Source of the DNA: JAXDLW01 sp046262515
GTDB taxonomy: Bacteria > Chloroflexota > Dormibacteria > DASZGP01
DNA: 8,719 bases
Direction of reading: 5' to 3'
Assembly (NCBI GenBank): GCA_046262515.1
Contig: JBHEMP010000170.1
Location: 1 to 8,719 of the forward strand
This document shows positions 1 to 5,129 of the stretch, piece after piece (the first letter of the stretch is position 1; each line of letters opens with the position of its first letter). The position numbers and the translations under genes were made by a program. The notes under the pieces are model-generated. The model did no database searches. It saw nothing but the letters and a program-made list of their open reading frames with translations, and was not told the DNA's origin.

Positions 1-23
1 ACCGCACGAGCTTCAACATTCAT
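1..23 (-). CDS. Possible 5' end of an unidentified gene cut by the window edge
   Basis: Just downstream of the thioredoxin-like stop codon the minus strand reads GAAGG followed by two ATG codons in different frames, at 23 and at 19. The second ATG lies five bases after the GAAGG, a normal Shine-Dalgarno distance. Both frames stay open to the window edge (MNVEARA or MLKLVR). This suggests a following cotranscribed gene, but only six or seven codons are visible, so no product can be named and the choice of start is open. It could also be chance. Confidence 0.25.
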
Positions 24-27
24 ACCT

Positions 28-375
28 TCAACCTACGCCATGCTCCCCTTCCCCGCCTTGATCGAGATCACGAGTTGAGCCCGCTTCGCTGAGAACTTTG
101 ATGAACTCATCAACGGCCGGCGCCCCGCCCGGGCCAGGGTAGAGCCGGCAGGCGAGCCGGCCGGGCCGGGGCGGATGCGCGAAGGCATCGCGCCCATTGA
201 TGAGGATGGTCGGCGAGCCCTGGAAGGCGACCCGTTCCGCCTCCTCGGGCGTTTCGACTCGTTGTAGTCGCACCGGCAGCGTGGCCAGACCGACAATGCC
301 CAGCGCCTCGGAGAGCCGCTCCCGCGCCACGTGCCAGTTCGGGCACCCGTCGAAGTACTGCAGGATGATCTCCAT
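28..375 (-). CDS. Thioredoxin-like small protein with a single-Cys CPNW motif
   Basis: The 115-residue product has a short thioredoxin-like fold signature. It opens with a beta strand leading into FDGCPNW (Cys11), where classical thioredoxins have CxxC, and it carries the cis-proline segment GSPTILING (Pro55). A second Cys lies at 76 in LACRLY, and the C-terminus is acidic and glycine-rich. The protein is cytoplasmic, with no signal peptide. Homologues of this type are usually annotated as thioredoxin family proteins and, from memory, are often found near mercury or other metal-resistance genes. The substrate is unknown, and with one active-site Cys a thiol carrier or metal-binding role is as plausible as disulfide reduction. 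I chose the ATG at 375 rather than the upstream in-frame start at 399 because GAGGGGAGAG immediately precedes it and the conserved N-terminus begins there. It is divergent from the ArsR-type gene, with a 51-bp shared control region. The family call is fairly safe; the function is not. Confidence 0.8.
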   Translation of the reverse strand: MEIILQYFDGCPNWHVARERLSEALGIVGLATLPVRLQRVETPEEAERVAFQGSPTILINGRDAFAHPPRPGRLACRLYPGPGGAPAVDEFIKVLSEAGSTRDLDQGGEGEHGVG

Positions 376-403
376 CTCTCCCCTCTCGCGTCCTGTCATC
401 TGG

Positions 404-417
404 ACATGATATCGTGT
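404..417. promoter_or_regulatory. Candidate ArsR-type operator between divergent genes
   Basis: ACATGATATCGTGT is an inverted repeat centred on GATATC with only one mismatched pair (ACA-t-GATATC-g-TGT). It lies in the short divergent spacer between the thioredoxin-like gene and the ArsR-type regulator. ArsR family repressors commonly bind AT-rich dyads overlapping their own promoter, so this is the natural operator candidate. The minus strand also reads TATCAT within it, which could be a -10 element for the thioredoxin-like gene. No protein-binding evidence is available. Confidence 0.4.
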
Positions 418-426
418 TTTCCGGAT

Positions 427-770
427 ATGAGTGTTACCGTACGCTCGCGGACCGAGGCGGCGACTGCCGCCCGCTTCTTCCGCGTCCTGGGAGATGCCAC
501 CAGGTTGCGGGTCCTCGAACTGCTGGAGAGCGATGAGCTACCGGTGCGCCAACTGATGACGGCGACCGGGGTGGCCCAGGCTCGAATGAGCACCAACTCG
601 CCTGCCTGCGCCACTGCGGATTTGTGGTGGCCGAGCGACGAGGCAAGGAGGTCTACTACCAGCTGGCGCTCGGAGGCCTCAACGACCTGCGCGCGACCTC
701 CAACCGCGTCATGGCCCCGTTGGCTGACCAGCTGGCCTCCTGCAGTCGCATCGGCCCCGACTGGGTCTGA
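427..770 (+). pseudogene. ArsR/SmtB-family metal sensor, CmtR/CadC-like, broken by a -1 frameshift
   Basis: A winged-helix repressor of the ArsR family. The first frame gives MSVTVRSRTEAATAARFF and the characteristic LGDATRLRVLELL helix, then QARMSTN. After about position 597 the family signal continues in another frame with LACLRHCGFV, the GKEVYYQLA wing and a C-terminal SCSRIGPDWV. One missing C (AACTCG for AACCTCG) explains the shift; the repaired product would be 114 residues. The repaired CLRHC pair plus the late Cys in LASC match the three-Cys Cd/Pb site known from Mycobacterium CmtR, so a soft-metal sensor is likely. The start is taken as ATG 427, where conserved sequence begins; ATG 406 lies inside the candidate operator. 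The stop overlaps the next gene's ATG (TGATG), implying translational coupling. As written, translation would run in the wrong frame to 966. Either a real mutation or a one-base sequencing error in a C run. Confidence 0.8.
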
Positions 771-1067
771 TGCCAAGGTCGGTCGGCCGCGAGGAGGTGC
801 TGGAGCTCGTCGCCAATGGTGCGCAGCTCATCGAGGTCCTCCCCGCGCGACGAGTACGAGGAGGAACACCTGCGCGGTGCCGCCAACGTTCCACTCGAGG
901 GGCTGGATTCCTCGGCCGAGATCATCGAACGCGTTCGCAAGGGAGATTGGGAAACCGTGCCGGTGAGCACTCCGGAGGGAAAGCTGATCGGACTCGCCAG
1001 AAGAGAGGACATGGAGGCCGCACTCGACGCCGAAGCAGGACCGGGGCCAAGTAAAGCGCTGGCATGA
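770..1067 (+). pseudogene. Rhodanese-like protein, frameshifted and apparently fused to a CBS-domain remnant
   Basis: The start ATG overlaps the ArsR stop. The first frame gives VGREEVLELVANGAQLIEVLP, a rhodanese N-terminus. The signal then switches frame at the CCCC run (841-844) to RDEYEEEHLRGAANVPLEGLD, the conserved first half of a rhodanese domain. Removing one C restores a 98-residue product. After LEGLD (about position 909) the usual active-site loop (Cys and following strand) is absent. Instead come WETVPVSTPEGKLIGLARRED and AGPGPS, which resemble the last strands of a CBS domain (xVPVxxxxGxLIGxxxRxDL). From memory, rhodanese-CBS fusions exist in actinobacteria, so an internal deletion joining the two ends is the simplest reading. 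Even with the frame repaired there is no catalytic Cys, so sulfurtransferase activity is not expected. Rhodanese identity is good; the CBS assignment is tentative. Confidence 0.65.
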
Positions 1068-1113
1068 GCGGTCAAGCACAGATGCCTCTGACAATCTGCA
1101 AAAGATGACTTAG

Positions 1114-1145
1114 CTGAACCTCGCAATAGCCTGGCTCTCGTTCAG
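1114..1145. repeat. Imperfect inverted repeat upstream of the EAL gene
   Basis: CTGAAC (1114-1119) and GTTCAG (1140-1145) are exact inverted arms around a 20-base spacer, which itself contains AGCC-T-GGCT. It lies in the 120-bp gap after the rhodanese-like remnant. There is no T-tract, so it is a poor terminator; it could be a binding site or chance. Confidence 0.2.
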
Positions 1146-1150
1146 AAGGA

Positions 1151-1182
1151 TTGATCTGCAGCAAGGAAACATCCGTACTAAT
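1151..1182 (+). promoter_or_regulatory. Weak promoter candidate, possibly giving a leaderless EAL transcript
   Basis: TTGATC (1151-1156) and TACTAAT (1176-1182) resemble -35 and -10 elements, with a slightly long 19-base spacer. A transcript starting six or seven bases after the -10 would begin at or beside the ATG at 1188. This would fit the lack of a Shine-Dalgarno near that start; the nearest AAGGA is about 20 bases upstream. An in-frame TAA at 1179-1181 rules out an earlier start. Confidence 0.3.
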
Positions 1183-1187
1183 TTGCG

Positions 1188-2882
1188 ATGGCGAGCGTCG
1201 AGAACGTCTTCCGCCGCGTCATGCGAACAAGGGTGGCGCCTGGCCCTGCGTACGGCATTCTCTTGGTGCTGCTTATCGCCAGCTACGCAGCGTCCTACCT
1301 GGTGGGCGGCGCGGCGAGATTCGCACCGCTGTGGGTACTGTTCCCGATCACCTATGCCGCTTGGCGGTTCCGCGCGCGCGTCACCGGGCTGACCGTATTC
1401 GCCTCGGCGATGCTGGTCGGCCCACTGCTGCCGGCGGATACCAGCCGTGGTACCGCCCAGCCCCTCCCGGATTGGCTGTCTCGTGCGTTTTTCCTGGTCC
1501 TTCTCGGATGGCTCCTGGCATATCTGTTTTCCCGACACCGCAAAACCCTCCACCTCGTCGAGCGCGAACGTGATGAGGCGCTGGCGTCGACCCGGACTCG
1601 GGATGACGCGACCGAACTGCGACGCGCGATCGCAGCCGGCGAGATGTATCTCCAGTACCAACCCATCGTACGGGCCGCGGACGCGGAGATAGTGGCCGTC
1701 GAGGCCCTGGTACGGTGGCAGCACCCGCAGCGCGGACATATGTCGCCCGCGGACTTCATCCCTGTGGCGGAGGCGTCCGGTGCGATCCGCGAACTGGACG
1801 CTTGGGTCGCCGAAACGGCGGCGCGCGAGGTGCGTTACTGGCAGGCCATCCAGCCGCTCCGGCTTGGGATCAACCTGTCGTCAACCACCCTGAGCGATCC
1901 AGCCGCCGTGGCAACCGTTGAGCGTGCGCTCGTACGATCGAGACTCGATCTCACCCAGGTGGACATCGAGATGACGGAGACCACAGCCGGCGACGGCAGC
2001 ATCGAAACCGAGAGCCTGCTTGGGCTTGCCGCGCACGGGATGGGCCTTGCCCTGGACGACTTCGGCATGGGCTACGCGGTGCTCGAGCGGCTCCGGGCCT
2101 TCCCTTTCACCATAGTCAAGATAGATCGAAGCTTCGTCGACCGTGTCACCGGCAGCGACGGACCGATGGTCGAGGCAATAGTGCGTATGGCCCATTCGAT
2201 GGGGCTCAAAGTACTGTGTGAGGGCGTGGAGAAGTTCGAGCAGCTGGAGGCGCTACGCGGACTCGGATGCGATCTGATCCAGGGGTTCCTGATGTCCCGG
2301 CCCCTGTCCGCCGAAGGGCTCGAGGAGTTGCTCCAGGCACGCGGCCGCCTGGTGAACCACCATGTGGACCAGGTCCACCGTGTCCTTGAGCAGATCGTGC
2401 GGATGACCGGGCTGGCAACGGCATATCTGACCAGCATCGACTGGGAAGGGGATACCCAGGAGGTCGTGGCCGTTGCTGGGGAGCAACTTCTTGTCTCTGA
2501 GGGGTTCCGGCTGGCCTGGTCCGACAGCATCTGCCGTCGAGCACTGGAGGGCAGTCCAAACCTGACCTCGGATGTGCCTGCGGTGTACGGGGACAACGCT
2601 ACGGCCCGCGACCTCGGAATCCAGTCCTACGTCAGCGTCCCGGTGCGTCGCGACGGCCACGTCGTCGGCACCCTCTGCGGTGTGAGCGGGGACCGGGTCG
2701 AGTTCGCACCGGAGACCCTTCAGGTCCTGACGGATCTGGCGGAATCGCTGGTAGCGTTTCCGCTCGCCACCGCGCTGAGCGGCGCAGCAGCCGCGGGTGA
2801 CCTGGACGGTCGGCGGAGTCGCCCAACCCGCAACGAGGAAAATGGCCCATTCTGCGGTCCGCAGCAAGAGGCCTGGGGTTGA
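1188..2882 (+). CDS. Membrane-anchored EAL-domain c-di-GMP phosphodiesterase with C-terminal GAF domain
   Basis: The 564-residue protein has about four hydrophobic segments (roughly 22-40, 46-60, 66-83, 98-115), a short charged linker, an EAL domain (about 142-385) and a GAF domain (about 395-527). EAL domains hydrolyse cyclic di-GMP to pGpG. The catalytic set looks complete: EALVRW (Glu172), INLS (Asn229), EMTE (Glu261/264), DDFG (Asp290/291), KIDRSF (Lys311), EGVE (Glu345) and IQGF (Gln365). No GGDEF domain precedes it, so it should be a dedicated phosphodiesterase. The GAF end has the usual YVSVPVRRDGHVVGTL strand and closing helix; its ligand is unknown. The last 35 residues or so look like unconserved, GC-driven tail. 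ATG 1188 is the only usable start because an in-frame TAA sits just upstream, but no good ribosome site is present. The gene precedes a receiver gene by 47 bp in the same direction. The EAL call is secure. Confidence 0.93.
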   Translation: MASVENVFRRVMRTRVAPGPAYGILLVLLIASYAASYLVGGAARFAPLWVLFPITYAAWRFRARVTGLTVFASAMLVGPLLPADTSRGTAQPLPDWLSRAFFLVLLGWLLAYLFSRHRKTLHLVERERDEALASTRTRDDATELRRAIAAGEMYLQYQPIVRAADAEIVAVEALVRWQHPQRGHMSPADFIPVAEASGAIRELDAWVAETAAREVRYWQAIQPLRLGINLSSTTLSDPAAVATVERALVRSRLDLTQVDIEMTETTAGDGSIETESLLGLAAHGMGLALDDFGMGYAVLERLRAFPFTIVKIDRSFVDRVTGSDGPMVEAIVRMAHSMGLKVLCEGVEKFEQLEALRGLGCDLIQGFLMSRPLSAEGLEELLQARGRLVNHHVDQVHRVLEQIVRMTGLATAYLTSIDWEGDTQEVVAVAGEQLLVSEGFRLAWSDSICRRALEGSPNLTSDVPAVYGDNATARDLGIQSYVSVPVRRDGHVVGTLCGVSGDRVEFAPETLQVLTDLAESLVAFPLATALSGAAAAGDLDGRRSRPTRNEENGPFCGPQQEAWG

Positions 2883-2910
2883 TGCGATTTCAGTGATCCG
2901 ATACCTGACG
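2875..2910 (+). repeat. Degenerate copy of a segment of the downstream receiver gene
   Basis: Positions 2875-2910 match 3155-3190 at 31 of 36 bases without gaps, including 19 of 20 over GATGCGATT-cagtgatccg. The downstream copy is codons for GADAIPVIRDVAPG in the receiver gene. The upstream copy, spanning the EAL stop codon and the spacer, would read GVDAISVIRYLTPE in a frame used by neither neighbour. The spacing of 280 bp is not a multiple of three. It looks like the relic of a second receiver gene, or a short duplication. Confidence 0.75.
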
Positions 2911-2929
2911 CCCGAGCGTATGCAGGAAT

Positions 2930-3337
2930 GTGCCCGCCGCAGCTTTGACCGACGACCTGCTGCCGCATCCCCACATAAAGCGTGTTGTCATCGTTGATGA
3001 CCACCAAGGGATACGCGCCGCCATGGCGGCGCTCCTGACCAACGGCGGCCTAGAGATCGTCGGCGAAGGGACGACTGGCGCAGAGGCGATCGACCTCGCA
3101 TCCGCGTTGCAACCCGACCTGATCATTCTCGACGACGCCATGCCCAACATGATCGGGGCTGATGCGATTCCAGTGATCCGAGACGTGGCGCCGGGCGCCA
3201 AGATCGTGCTGCACAGCGCGAGCTGCTCGCCGGGGACACTCAAACACGCTCCGGATGCCCTGGTGACCAAGGGAGGGCATCCCCGGGAGCTGCTGCGGAC
3301 CATCGCGCATCTGCTGGGGTCGGCGGCGGCTATTTAA
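2930..3337 (+). CDS. Stand-alone response-regulator receiver protein
   Basis: The 135-residue product is a single CheY-like receiver domain with no output domain. The acidic pocket is VDDH (Asp23, Asp24), the phospho-acceptor is Asp68 in LILDDAMP, the switch Ser96 lies in VLHSAS and the invariant Lys114 in LVTKGG. It should be phosphorylated by a histidine kinase that is not in this window and pass the signal by protein contact. The order after the EAL gene suggests cotranscription and possible control of c-di-GMP turnover; that link is inference. The start is GTG 2930, the first start in the frame, but the AGGA before it is only two bases away. A TTG at 2945 is the alternative, and the first 17 residues precede the conserved fold. 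It is convergent with the remnant cyclase gene, with no clear terminator between. Confidence 0.9.
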   Translation: MPAAALTDDLLPHPHIKRVVIVDDHQGIRAAMAALLTNGGLEIVGEGTTGAEAIDLASALQPDLIILDDAMPNMIGADAIPVIRDVAPGAKIVLHSASCSPGTLKHAPDALVTKGGHPRELLRTIAHLLGSAAAI

Positions 3338-3394
3338 ATTGCGAGGAGACCGAAGGCAAACCTGTCCCGCGCCCCCCTGACGCTATACGTCGAC

Positions 3395-3613
3395 TCAGCG
3401 TTCACGACCTGGGCTTGAGTACGACCGGACGTCCTGTGTACCAGGACTGTTGCGGGGATCACAGCCCCCAATCAGGCGGTCCCCGAGCCCAAGGCGCTGC
3501 CGGGCAAGATCGTAGTACCTGGCCACCAAATCAGATGACTGCTGATCGCCATGGGCCTCGGTCATGGCGGTGAAGCCGGCGAGATCCACGAACGCGATCG
3601 CCCACTCAGCCAT
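3395..3613 (-). pseudogene. Truncated class III adenylate/guanylate cyclase domain
   Basis: The 72-residue product opens as a class III nucleotidyl cyclase: AIAFVDLAGFTAMTEAHGD carries the first metal-binding Asp (Asp10), followed by the helix DLVARYYDLARQRLGLGDRLI. The family then normally has a KTIGDAVM strand with the second metal Asp and a further 100 residues or so. Here the sequence turns into GGCDPRNSPGTQ and ends. The second metal ligand, substrate-specifying residues and transition-state Arg are all missing, so it cannot be an active cyclase. The 5' end is intact: AAGGA sits six bases before the ATG, which overlaps the methyltransferase stop by eight bases, so it was the last gene of that operon. 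I could not find the missing part in another frame nearby, so a deletion is more likely than a frameshift. It may still be translated as a short peptide. Confidence 0.7.
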
Positions 3614-4301
3614 GAGGTTCCTTCGTTGGGGCGATCGCTCGGATGATCTCCACCGGCCCCACCGGGGTCACGTAGCGCGCGATCCCGGTCACCTCGCGAA
3701 AGCCGGCCGCTCGAATCATCTCCGGAAGCCTGCCGTAGAAGTTGTCCGCGGTGGTGCCCAGACCGTCAAAGAGGCGGAACGGAAGCAGAAGCGACCGCGC
3801 CATCCAAGCCGGGACTCCCCCGATGTCGGCGAGGAGAAGCCGCCCCGCCGGTCGGAGCAGGTCCCTGATCTGCTCCAGGGCGCGCCGCTTGGTCTGAGGG
3901 TCCAGGTGATGGAAGACAAGACTTGACACCACCAGGTCGAAGCTGCCGGACTGGAATGCCAGCGACCCCGCCAGCCCCTGCCCGAACGACGCCTCAACAC
4001 GCCGCGATCGGGCCTTCTCCCGGGCGCGCTTAACGACTTCGATGTCGCCGTCGACGCCCGTCACCAAGGCGTCGGGCATCGCCTCCTTGAGCATCAGAGC
4101 GAGAGTCCCCGTGCCACAGCCAACGTCCAGGACCCGCTGGCCTGCGGTCAGGTTGGCCTCCAGCACCAGCCGGCGCTTGAACTCCAGCTCACGCGTGGTC
4201 ACCCTGACCAACGGATCGTAAAGGGGCGTCAGCCAGCGGAAGCTAAGCGCGTGGACGTAGCGGGACGGGGCGTCTGTCTCGGAGCGACCTCCCGGCTGCA
4301 T
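3606..4301 (-). CDS. Class I SAM-dependent methyltransferase, UbiE/COQ5-like
   Basis: A 231-residue cytosolic methyltransferase of the Rossmann type. Motif I is VLDVGCGTG (about residue 57-65). The acidic residue after beta 2 is in VTGVDGD. The FDLVVSSLVFHHL segment matches motif IV, and LLRPAGRLLLADI matches the post-motif region. The N-terminal RWLTPLYDPLV helix and overall length fit UbiE-like enzymes, but nothing visible fixes the acceptor, so quinone biosynthesis should not be assumed. The ATG at 4301 overlaps the upstream lipoprotein stop as TGATG, which favours it over an in-frame GTG at 4304; both are possible, and coupling replaces a strong ribosome site. The stop overlaps the start of the truncated cyclase gene. 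Family certain, substrate unknown. Confidence 0.9.
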   Translation of the reverse strand: MQPGGRSETDAPSRYVHALSFRWLTPLYDPLVRVTTRELEFKRRLVLEANLTAGQRVLDVGCGTGTLALMLKEAMPDALVTGVDGDIEVVKRAREKARSRRVEASFGQGLAGSLAFQSGSFDLVVSSLVFHHLDPQTKRRALEQIRDLLRPAGRLLLADIGGVPAWMARSLLLPFRLFDGLGTTADNFYGRLPEMIRAAGFREVTGIARYVTPVGPVEIIRAIAPTKEPHG

Positions 4302-4756
4302 CACCCGCTTGGCTGAAGATCACCGCAGACGGCAGGTCCCTCGCTCCCCCCGGCAGCGTGAACGTCGACGAACGCGTGCGTGGGAAGGCTGCTGCCGGCG
4401 TACTCGAGGTGTACTGCACCCGCGCCGGAGGCGTCGGCGGTCAGATCACCGATGGTCCGGATGATTTCGCCGATAGCGATGCAGGAGCCCTTATGGAGAT
4501 GCACGCTGTACCTCTCACCGGCAGTCAACTCCTCGGCCCGAACATCCACGTGGACCTGGTTCTTGACGAGGGCCACCGTGACCTTCCCACCTCCGCCTGT
4601 GGCATTTGCGGGGACCAGGGTCGCCTGCTCCGATTTCGAAGTGCTGCCCATGTCCATTCCGCTCATGCCACCGGCAGATCCGTGATCCATCCGGTTCCCG
4701 CAAGCGGCTAGTCCAAGACTTATCAGCGCCGCCGCCGTTGCGCGGAACTTGATCAA
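4301..4756 (-). CDS. Exported lipoprotein with SodC-like (Cu/Zn superoxide dismutase-like) core and Met/His-rich N-terminus
   Basis: The 151-residue protein has a lipoprotein signal (MIKFR, a hydrophobic run, lipobox LAAC with Cys19). A Met/His-rich stretch, MDHGSAGGMSGMDMG, follows and resembles copper-binding segments. The core reads YSVHLHKGSC (His86, His88, Cys92) and ends FVDVHAAGG...AVCGDL (His133, Cys144). In SodC proteins the same pattern gives two copper ligands and one disulfide Cys, then a third copper His and the partner Cys. The middle zinc-loop histidines are not evident, so it may be a copper-only or non-enzymatic relative; a CHRD-like fold is the alternative. It probably acts on the outer face of the membrane. 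The start is TTG 4756, supported by GTGAGG seven bases upstream and by the signal peptide. It is first in an overlapping three-gene unit with a methyltransferase and a cyclase remnant. Confidence 0.75.
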   Translation of the reverse strand: MIKFRATAAALISLGLAACGNRMDHGSAGGMSGMDMGSTSKSEQATLVPANATGGGGKVTVALVKNQVHVDVRAEELTAGERYSVHLHKGSCIAIGEIIRTIGDLTADASGAGAVHLEYAGSSLPTHAFVDVHAAGGSEGPAVCGDLQPSG

Positions 4757-4951
4757 GGTGCAACCTCACACGCCGTCCGGAGGGGATCGACTCGATATAG
4801 GGGTGGATGAGTGCGGAAGCCGGCCACAGGCGAAGGCACAGAACGCCCCAGAGATATCGGGTAATCGTGCGGCGGGGAGCTCGCAGCACGCTTCACTTCC
4901 GGCAACTTTACCGCCCCGGGGCGGCAGGAAGCTTCAGCCGCGATGGCCTTG
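4757..4951. other. Gene-free spacer
   Basis: I see no credible coding region here on either strand; the open frames are arginine-rich shadows. It must contain the promoter of the lipoprotein operon. A minus-strand CTATAT around 4795-4800 is a possible -10, but I see no convincing -35. The segment also holds the 14-bp palindrome listed separately. Confidence 0.5.
4911..4924. repeat. Perfect GC palindrome
   Basis: CCGCCCCGGGGCGG is a perfect 14-base palindrome with no loop. It lies downstream of the cyclase-STAND gene and the DUF4160 remnant. Without a T-tract or loop it is a poor intrinsic terminator; a protein-binding dyad or chance in GC-rich DNA are alternatives. Confidence 0.4.
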
Positions 4952-5086
4952 TTAGGACCCCGCAAGGACATCTCCGTCCACCGAGATTGAGGCACGGAAG
5001 GAGGCATGGCGGGCGTGGAAGTGCGCGATCGGATGATTGCCCTCGTTCCAGTACATGTAGATCAGGGCGGCTAACAGGATTGTGGT
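4952..5086 (-). pseudogene. DUF4160-like fragment without start and with early stop
   Basis: The minus strand encodes IYMYWNEGNHPIAHFHARH followed by ASFRASISVDGDVLAGS and a TAA. This is the DUF4160 signature (IxMYxxExxxPHFHAxY, then a small strand and GxxLxGS). DUF4160 proteins are short, about 80-90 residues, often paired with DUF2442 in toxin-antitoxin-like or uncharacterised two-gene units. Here the expected MPxIS start is not present; the frame simply runs back into the 3' end of the STAND gene. The conserved C-terminal half (the helix with EWxxLHxxELxxNW) is missing. No DUF2442 partner is recognisable in the 200 bases beyond. A gene remnant is the best reading; function unknown. Confidence 0.6.
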
Positions 5087-5129
5087 CTTGTCCCCGGTTG
5101 TCCTTACTCGTCCCCAGTGGTACTCGACC

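Noticed and set aside
595..844. Programmed ribosomal frameshifting at the two frame breaks
   Set aside because: No slippery heptamer, pseudoknot or stop-codon context is visible, and the products would be ordinary proteins if repaired; mutation or sequencing error is simpler.
331..966. Continuous 211-residue plus-strand frame as one gene
   Set aside because: Only 427 to about 597 shows ArsR homology in this frame; the rest is out-of-frame translation after the lost base.
656..1126. 156-residue minus-strand open frame opposite the ArsR and rhodanese genes
   Set aside because: The plus-strand frames carry clear family motifs across both frameshifts; the reverse frame is low-complexity Ser/Arg/Pro.
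1110..1739. 209-residue minus-strand open frame
   Set aside because: Lies opposite the N-terminal membrane and EAL region of a well-supported gene and has no family signal.
3338..3394. Bidirectional terminator between the convergent receiver and cyclase-remnant genes
   Set aside because: I see no stable inverted repeat with a T-tract in these 57 bases.
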